From Buxus sempervirens (lineage: Eukaryota > Streptophyta > Magnoliopsida > Buxales > Buxaceae), in contig OX387187.1 of assembly GCA_947561395.2 (NCBI GenBank), positions 2,362,976 through 2,426,975 of the forward strand: a stretch of DNA of 64,000 nt. Reading direction: 5' to 3'. Within the stretch, counting starts at the first letter, position 1. Each line of letters opens with the position of its first letter. The notes below the pieces were generated by a model. That model was not told the origin of the DNA. It saw only the letters and a program-made list of their open reading frames with translations, and did no database searches. The translations under genes were made by a program, and so were the position numbers. This document shows positions 57,341 through 64,000 of this stretch, piece by piece.

Positions 57341-58448
57341 TTCATGTGTTTTGCGTAATACAATGTCAGAGGATGGTAAGCCCCACCATGCTTGCCCTTG
57401 CCTTCCTACACATGCATAAACCATTTGCACATCAAGGTGCACCCATTTCAAAACCAAAAAGCACACCAACTTTTGGCCAAAACTGCTTTGAAAAATGCAC
57501 AAAAGGAATTTTCAAAATCAAATCGCCTCCGGGTGTACGTCAAAGTGCCTCAGGGCATACATTGAACTGCTTTTCCATGAACAATGCCATCCACGTCATG
57601 ACATTTGGAACCACTGCACTTGGTTCCCCAGCTTTGCAATCTCATAGAATTTTATTTCAAAATTTGTCATTCACAACACAGTCCTAAAACTTTCAAAACC
57701 ATCGTGCCATACACGGCACGCTCACAAAATTTCAAAAAAATCATTGTGCCATTCATGGCACAATCACTAGAAGCCTTCAAGCTAGTCGTGCCATTCACGG
57801 CACAGTCCTAAAATTTTCAAAACCACTATGCCATACACAGTACAAATCATAAAACTTTTCCAAAAACCCCTTTGCCATTCACGACACCAGAACCAAGATT
57901 TAAAAAATCATTGTGTCATTCACGACACCACCAAAAAGCTTTATATGCATTTTGACATCCACGGAACCAACACCATAAGCCATACAAGGCATCCACCCTT
58001 GAGCTATCCTTCCCATAGACGGGATAGCACAGCTTTCAAGAAGGCCAAACACAGCATCCACCCTTGGGCTACCCTTCCCATACACGGGATAGCACAGCTT
58101 TCAAGAAGGCCATTCACGGCATCCACTCTTCGGCTACCCTTCCCATACACGGGATAGCACAGCTTTCAAGAAGGTCATACATGGCGTTTGCAATACATGG
58201 TTGCAACACTGTCCAAGTGCGAAGATTTTTTTTTCATGCATAGCCATTCACGGCGGTTGCCTTCCACAGCTGCAACACTGTCTGAGTACAAAGATGTTTT
58301 TTCATGCATAGCCATACACGGCGGTTGCCTTCCATGGCTGCAGCACTATCCACAGTGCGAAGATTATTTTTTACCATTCACGTCCCCAACATTATGCACA
58401 ACATGAAATTCAATTCTTTTGCCACAAACATTAGTCGCACTAGCCATG
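57341..58448 (+). repeat. Tandem arrays in the leader of element C
   Basis: Three related blocks. About 57680-57860 has loose units with GCCATTCACGGCAC / GCCATACACGGCAC. 57965-58185 has three 65-bp units with GGGATAGCACAGCTTTCAAG (58021, 58086, 58151). 58190-58375 has three ~69-bp units with GCAACACTGTC and CGGCGGTTGCCTTCCA. All share the word CATACACGG or CATTCACGG. The first ~300 bases show nothing recognisable. Confidence 0.8.
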
Positions 58449-58453
58449 GTGCC

Positions 58454-60034
58454 TAATTGCCAATTTGGACACTACCACAAGTATATGGGTCGTGGCAAGT
58501 AGAATAGGGCAAACAAGGTATCGTATCCACAAGGAGGATATTCAAATACCAAGTAATAAAATTTCCTATATTATTTAGACAACTCCAAATTTAAGTGATA
58601 AATTACCTAAATGTTAAACAAAAATGAAGTACTAAATTCAAAAGTGATAAATCAAATATGAACGAGTTCTAGGATTTGGGTTTCATCAATTGTATTCTTT
58701 CAATGAATTTACAAATGATTGCTTGCATCCATTCCTTGTTAATTAAAATGATCGAATTCCCATGTGCATGTGCTATCCTCTTTCAAGGTATAACAACCAT
58801 ACAAATATTAATCCTACGTCTACTTTCGTGATCACAGGAGTTAAAATAAGTTCATTACGATCAGAGGAAATCTTAAATGAGAGTCACAAGAGTGTGTGAT
58901 TATTTCTAAACTACACTACCCAGGTTTGATGAATTCACCAACTAATGTTGAATTTCCACTTTCGCTCCATCATTCAACATCTTAGAAATGCAAGTAATGT
59001 CCAATTAATTGCAAGAATAAAATCCAAATCCATCAAATTAATTAACAAAGAATGTATCACAATTTCATATGCAAAGTCAAATCCAAAATCCAATGATTAC
59101 ATCCAAACCCTAGAATAAGAAAACTAGCTACTCATGTCTAACAAAATAATCCAATAACCATTAAAATACGAATCCAACATCAAAGCTCTATAATCCAAAT
59201 ATCAAAACAATAAAAATAGAAGAATAAGAAAGAGATGAAGAACTCTTTTTTGTAGAAGCCGATCCTTGCTGCAGAAATCGTCCTTCTTCTTCCTCCTCTT
59301 CCAATTCCTTGTGCTCCAGTCTCTCCCTCTTCAAAGCCCAATCTCCTTAGCCAAAAACGTGCCTCCTCCATTTTTACTTCTTTCCATAAGGCTGAATCCT
59401 CAAATCAAGGCACTTTCTATTTTTGAGATCCACTAAATTAGCAACTTTCTTCATGCAGTTTGTAACTGAATTTAGAGCATATAAACAAACTCAATTGAAG
59501 TGGGGCCCTTCACGAAAGTTTTAGGAAAACTTCTTAACTTTCCAAAGCACATAAGTTTGCAATTTTTCGACCTCTACAACTCCAGAAGCGGGTCAAATAC
59601 CAAAACGGGTCTAGGTCGCAACTGTTTTCTGGACAGATTCGAATCTCTCTGTTCGGCACTCAAGATGGCAGAACTGGGTCTTGGGCTCTCATGAAAGTTG
59701 TAGGTCTTTGTCTTATCTTTCCAACAAGATAAAGAGCATCAGAAAGCAAGGTCTGTAGCTCTAGTTATAGCCCAAACACTGAGGAGTACTCTATGTTGAT
59801 TGGGTCAACCCAGCTGAGTTTTGCTTATGGCACTAGCTCGAATTTGCCCTTTTTCCTCAGCCCAAATTTAGCTTGAATCATTAGTTAAAGACCTGTAAAA
59901 TACCAAGAATTCTCAAAAATTAAATAAATGTAAAAGACACACAAAATTCTAATTTAATGTCCTAATAAACCTACAAAATACTCTAAAATCACAAAATATG
60001 ACTAAGAAGATGTGTTAAATAATTTCCCACATCA
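58454..60034 (-). mobile_element. Solo-LTR-like insertion in element C
   Basis: A 1,581-bp AT-rich block flanked by GTGCC (58449-58453 and 60035-60039). On the minus strand it begins TGATGTGGGAAATT and ends TTGGCAATTA, so the ends are TG...TA instead of TG...CA. The segment with GGATACGATACC and ACTTGTGGTAGTG near its minus-strand end is of a kind often seen at the 3' end of plant gypsy LTRs. There is no coding sequence. It could also be another non-autonomous element with a 5-bp duplication. Confidence 0.65.
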
Positions 60035-60200
60035 GTGCCCGTTCCATTCCTACTATTCCATGGCTGCCCTCATGTAGGAGCAGACCATTTTTGGAAAAAA
60101 AAACTAACATGTCTTTTGTTTTGTTCTTCCTTTTTATTTCCAAGGGTTGAAAAACATTGCAGCCATTGCCAATCGAAGTCCATACATGTTAAGGTCCTGC

Positions 60201-61358
60201 ATGAGGATGAATCCAGAAGAGCCACCTGCACCACCACCTCCAGCACCACAACCTCCTGCCTCGTAGAAGCCCCTGCCTCATCATAGAATTGAAGATGAGC
60301 CAGTAGTCGTGAACCTGACTTAGCAAATGGGGCAGTTCACTCAGCAAATGGGGAGGTCACTCGGCTGCTCTAGAACCTACTCAGGCAAATGCCACAGCCA
60401 GTGTTCCCTCAGCCGCAAGGAGAGCCGTAAGAATTGCAAGGGTCGCCACAAGCTCCACCACCGGTTCATGTGATGGCCCCACTTGCCCTGCCTCCTCAAG
60501 TACCGCCTCCTGTCACTCTAAAAGGTTAGCAGCTGCACCAGGCACCTCAGGAAGAGGCACTGCATCTCCCACATGTCCCTGAGATAATCCATGAAGAGGA
60601 AGAAGAATGGCACAGACAAAGAAACAAAGCAAGGGGCATCCTGCCTGAAGTCAATGCTGTAATTAATGACCTCAGGGAAAAGGTGCAAGAGCTGAGAAGA
60701 AGGTCAATCCCCGGAAGGATGACAGTGGAAAACTTATGTTTTTTCGCATACATACAACTCTCGGCGAAGTTCAAGTGTCCTGACTTTGAGAAGTTTGATG
60801 GGACAGGATGCCCGACTGCAAATATGAGGGCGTACTGCGGGGCCATGGTTGGATACAATCGTGATGAGCAGCTGATGATACAGTTGTTCCAGAGGTCCTT
60901 GACAGGGCAAGCACACCAATGGTTTTCCACCTGGAGCCCTACACTGATCCGCACTTGTCTAGATCTATCACACCTCTTCACAGAACAGTTCAAGTTTAAT
61001 TCTGAGGTCATGCCCACAAGGATGGAACTGATGAGGATGAGCAAGAATGTTGGTGAGACAGTCAGAGACTACGCCCGGAGGTGGTGTGAACATGTAATGA
61101 TGGTGCGCCCACCACTGGCAGAAGAGGAAATGGCCACTCTCTTCATCTCTACCCTAGGGCAACCATATTATTCCCACCTGATTGGCTAGCAGGCAACAAG
61201 CTTTACCGCCTTGGTCCAGATCACCGACAGGGTTGAGGGCGGCATTAAGGCAGGGTTGATAGAGGTAGGTGCTCCTGGTGCAACAGCAAGAAGGCCCATG
61301 AACGGAGGCAAGAAGTCTGTGGGTCAAAAAGAGGTGGCAAGTATTGACTCTACCCAAG
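60201..61358 (+). pseudogene. gag: Gag of element C (broken, 3' end cut by element D)
   Basis: The proline-rich N-terminus starts at an ATG near 60201 and soon meets TAG and TAA stops and at least one frameshift. From about 60550 the frame is good to 61186: EEEEEWHRQRNKARG, then the Retrotrans_gag core with FKCPDFEKFDGTGCPTANMR, QWFSTW, VGETVRDYARRW and FISTLGQPYYSHLIG, a TAG at 61187-61189, and the same frame on to 61358, where the LTR of D begins. It belongs to the same broad family as the Gag of A and B but is clearly more distant. No zinc knuckle or pol is reached before the break. Confidence 0.85.
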
Positions 61359-61934
61359 TGTAAGCACCCAAATTTTGATCAAACCAAAATGTGCTACAAT
61401 GCAAAACCTAGCTAAAAGTCAAACCCTAAGGGGAAAAAAGTTGACTTTTTGATCAAGTTCTAATTAGCCACTATACTTCTTCCCAACGATTAGGAAATTC
61501 CAACACGATACTAACGCAACTGAGTTTGCTCATATCAGGGTCCGGATGAAGAAGTTATGAGCGGGTCAAACTTGAGGGGGAGAAGAAGTTAACTTTCTGC
61601 TTAAGCCCAGATCAGCTAATTAACTCTATCCCAATGAATTGAGGGCTCTGATATGGTTCTAACGCAACTGAGTTTGCCAAAATCGGAGTCCGGATGAAGA
61701 AGATATGAGTAGTTGAAGTTCTAGGGCAGCAATGTCGGAAACTGCACACGTGACAAAAGAGCAGCACACGTGGCGAAAACATAGATAAATATCTCAAGGA
61801 TTAATCCGTAAATATCCAAAATGTTCAAAATATCTCAGGGATTAATCTGCAAATAGCCGGGGGCAATCTGCAAATATCTCGGTTGTCAAATCGGTCAAAT
61901 CCGAGGGCAATCTGTAAATATCGAAAATTCGCCT

Positions 61935-62175
61935 TTGTATCCGATGAAATATGCTAGATATACATATATTTCTTTGTATCCGACATAATATACCAGATAC
62001 AAAAAATCTTCGCCGAAATCTTGTTAGATTTTCTGAGCGCATTTATTTTTTGAAATTATTGTGTTTATATCCGACATTTATGTCGAATACAAAGGAACTT
62101 TAGTGTATCCGATCAACATGGTCTGATACAAGCAATATTAAGTGTATCCGACCTATGAGGTCGGATCCAAATTGG
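61935..62175 (+). repeat. Inverted words (TGTATCCGAC) upstream of the TATA box of D
   Basis: Units such as TTTGTATCCGACATAATATA followed by CCAGATACAAA (61973), and GTGTATCCGACCTATGAGGT followed by CGGATCC (62141). Four to five units in 240 bases. The cluster at 63430-63520 uses TGTAGCCGAC / GTCGGCTACA, one base different. Confidence 0.78.
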
Positions 62176-62179
62176 TGTT

Positions 62180-62187
62180 TATAAATA
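62180..62187 (+). promoter_or_regulatory. TATA box of the D LTR
   Basis: TATAAATA in GTTTATAAATAGGCC, directly after the palindromes. Confidence 0.7.
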
Positions 62188-63982
62188 GGCCAGCAACCCT
62201 CCTAGCCGAGGGTTGCTGGCCTTTACCCCTTCTCCCCCTCCCTTGCTGGTGCGAACCCTTCTCCTTCCACCCCTCATTGCCTCCTAACCCCCCTAAACTC
62301 ACCTAAAAGACCATTCTACCCCCCTTTTCTTCCTTCCATCTTCATCTCCATCACTTTGAAGCTTGAAGGAGGCCAAGGGTGTGCTGTTGGTGCAAAAGGG
62401 GGAACTCTCCGGCTGCTGTTCTTGCTCAAAGGGGGTCCTCACACTCCACACAAGGGTTTAGACCCCAAGGTAATGTTCCCCACCACCTTCTATTGCACAT
62501 ATATAAAAATGAGCTCTTTATAAGCATGTGGTATGTTTTTCCTCTTCAACTTGACATTCTCTTTATTTCAAGCATGATTAGTGCCTTTTCTCTCCATTTC
62601 CATCTTTATATTGAGCATGGGAAACTCCCATGGTAAGGGGAGATTGCATGGACGGCTCCAAGGCAGAGAGAGGTTCCATTGTACATATTTCTAATGGCTT
62701 TTAGGACCTCATGTTACCATTGATTGTTCATTAAAAGGGGGAGGAGTGTTCCCTCTTTGTGTGCATCTCTTGTACCCCATATTAACCTCCCCCTCCTTCC
62801 CTTCTCTAGATAATCTTGTTTGGGTTATCTTATGTTTACTTTGGGCATAAAGTTGATGATGATGCATGCTTGTTTAGACGAGATCATATGCATGTTCATT
62901 TAAGAATGCATGCTCTTCCGTCATCTTCCTTTTAGTGTTTCTAATTGTTGTTAGAAGAAATATGCATGCTTCCCATTTCCTTTTCATGCATGTCCACGTG
63001 CCATAAGCATGCTCATGTTCACTAGCATGAAATCAGCTCTCCCACTTTTGTATACATCAAGTGAGTACCCATTTCACCTCATATGCACATAGTACATGTA
63101 AGTGCACCAGGGTTTAGGGCATGCATCCTATGTTTGGTTATTTGGTCCTATACTTGTTTATTGTTGTGTGAAGTTGGAAGGACCAAGGTAGGGGCACTCA
63201 AGCCCCCACCTAGCTGTTGGAGAGATCCCAAGAGGGGAGAGGCAAAATCCTAGGCCTTCTCCCCCTTTGTTTGAATTCCATAAACCCAAAGAGACCAAGA
63301 AATAAGGTACCCCCTCATTCCCGAACCATTGTGGGCCCACACAATCATGGAAGTCCATGAGAGGCCTAGAAATCTGAGCCCGCGCGAAAACCCCAAAAAT
63401 GCATGCTGTGTTCTGATCCAACAACTCAGATCGGATCAGCCTATCTCTGTTTGTAGCCAACATCATAGGTCGGCTACACGAGTTTTGTGTGTAGCCGACA
63501 ACTAAGGTCGGCTACACTATTGAAATTTCAATTTCCATATTTTTTGGTCTTGTGTAGTTTTCATACTCTTCTTAACTGAACCAAATGAACCAGTAGGGTT
63601 TCCGGGTCACCCAGAAACCCAAAATGGGACTAGTGATACACAGTGGGCCTTCCAACGGGGCCCACCAAGCCCGACAGATTCCCTTGAATGTAAATAAGAG
63701 AAATAAGTTAATTGAGTGGGCCGCACCATTCGAGGCCCACTAAAAGACCAAAATGAAGCATGCAGGCTTAGGCTAGGTGTGGTTTGGCCGAGACCGCGGG
63801 CTAGGGCCTATCGGGCCCGTCAAGCCCATTAACCAAACAAGGGTAGGGTTCCTAAACCCTAACCCAGAGTGCCTTGGGCTTTCAAGCCCCCGAACCCAGG
63901 ATCCGGGCCCCAAGCCCAATCCTGGCCCACCATGAAAGAAATTTAATAAAGATAACTCAAATCATTTGGTTACCATTGTGTG

Positions 63983-64000
63983 TGTAACGCCCCGGATCCG
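63983..64000 (+). mobile_element. Start of a further insertion (LTR end?)
   Basis: TGTAACGCCCCGGATCCG resembles the first bases of the 3-kb solo LTR (TGTAAAACCCCGAATT at 49553), and the D LTR seems to break off here. The call rests on 18 bases only. Confidence 0.4.

Larger units (their letters stand above)
61359..63982 (+). mobile_element. LTR of element D (gamma family), inserted in C gag
   Basis: Starts TGTAAGCACCC at 61359; the five bases before it are CCAAG, and the partner duplication is outside the window. It is similar to the start of C's 5' LTR. It has two ~148-bp U3 subrepeats (phrases at 61519 and 61667), palindromes, TATA 62180-62187, a donor-like AAG/GTAATG near 62469, a GTAGCCGAC word cluster (63430-63520), and a TGGGCC block with AAACCCTAACCC (63640-63920). 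It is interrupted at 63983 before its end, so at least 2.62 kb. Whether it is a solo LTR or part of a full element cannot be seen. Confidence 0.75.

Overview
The window is plant nuclear DNA made almost wholly of nested LTR retrotransposons. I found no host gene, no RNA gene and no CRISPR array. The coding remains are Ty3/gypsy gag and pol of the plant-only Tat/Ogre lineage. The evidence is a tRNA-Arg primer-binding site, an extra ORF upstream of gag, a second archaeal-type RNase H after the first, LTRs of 2 to 4 kb, and tandem-repeat arrays in the untranslated regions. The species cannot be told from this sequence.

Layout. 1-3238 is the 3' end of an element (X: internal region, polypurine tract, LTR). 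X sits inside a beta-family LTR (L1, 3239-5718 and 24446-25050). L1 is also split by element A (5724-24440, plus strand, target duplication CCATT). A is a non-autonomous element with gag but no pol, an odd double 5' end, a minus-strand solo LTR in its leader (12555-14960) and two minisatellites in its 3' region. 25051-28815 is older repeat DNA split by a solo LTR (25527-27911). Element C (plus strand) starts at 28816; its 5' LTR is split by element B 22 bp before the LTR end. B (29712-55982, minus strand, target duplication TCGCC) is a complete but decayed Ogre-like element: 5' LTR 49336-55982, PBS, leader, ORF1, two tandem arrays, gag, protease, RT, two RNase H domains, integrase, PPT, 3' LTR 29712-33548. 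A 3,000-bp solo LTR (49553-52552, target duplication GAGTC) lies in B's 5' LTR. C resumes at 55988 with its LTR end, PBS, leader, arrays, another solo-LTR-like insertion (58454-60034) and a broken gag that is cut at 61358 by the LTR of element D, which runs to 63982, where one more insertion appears to start.

How the parts relate. A, B and C share the primer-binding site type and a leader of about 1.3 kb; A and B also share polypurine tract and Gag type. A could therefore have been moved by B-like machinery. B cannot encode a working polyprotein now: gag-pol has eleven in-frame stops and at least two frameshifts, although most catalytic residues remain. The most unusual pattern is in the LTRs: they share one layout (about 147-bp U3 subrepeats, TATA box, leader splice-donor-like site, TGGGCC-rich block, U5 hairpin, embedded PBS-like decamer), but each family has its own short inverted-repeat 'word', usually present both upstream and downstream of the TATA box.
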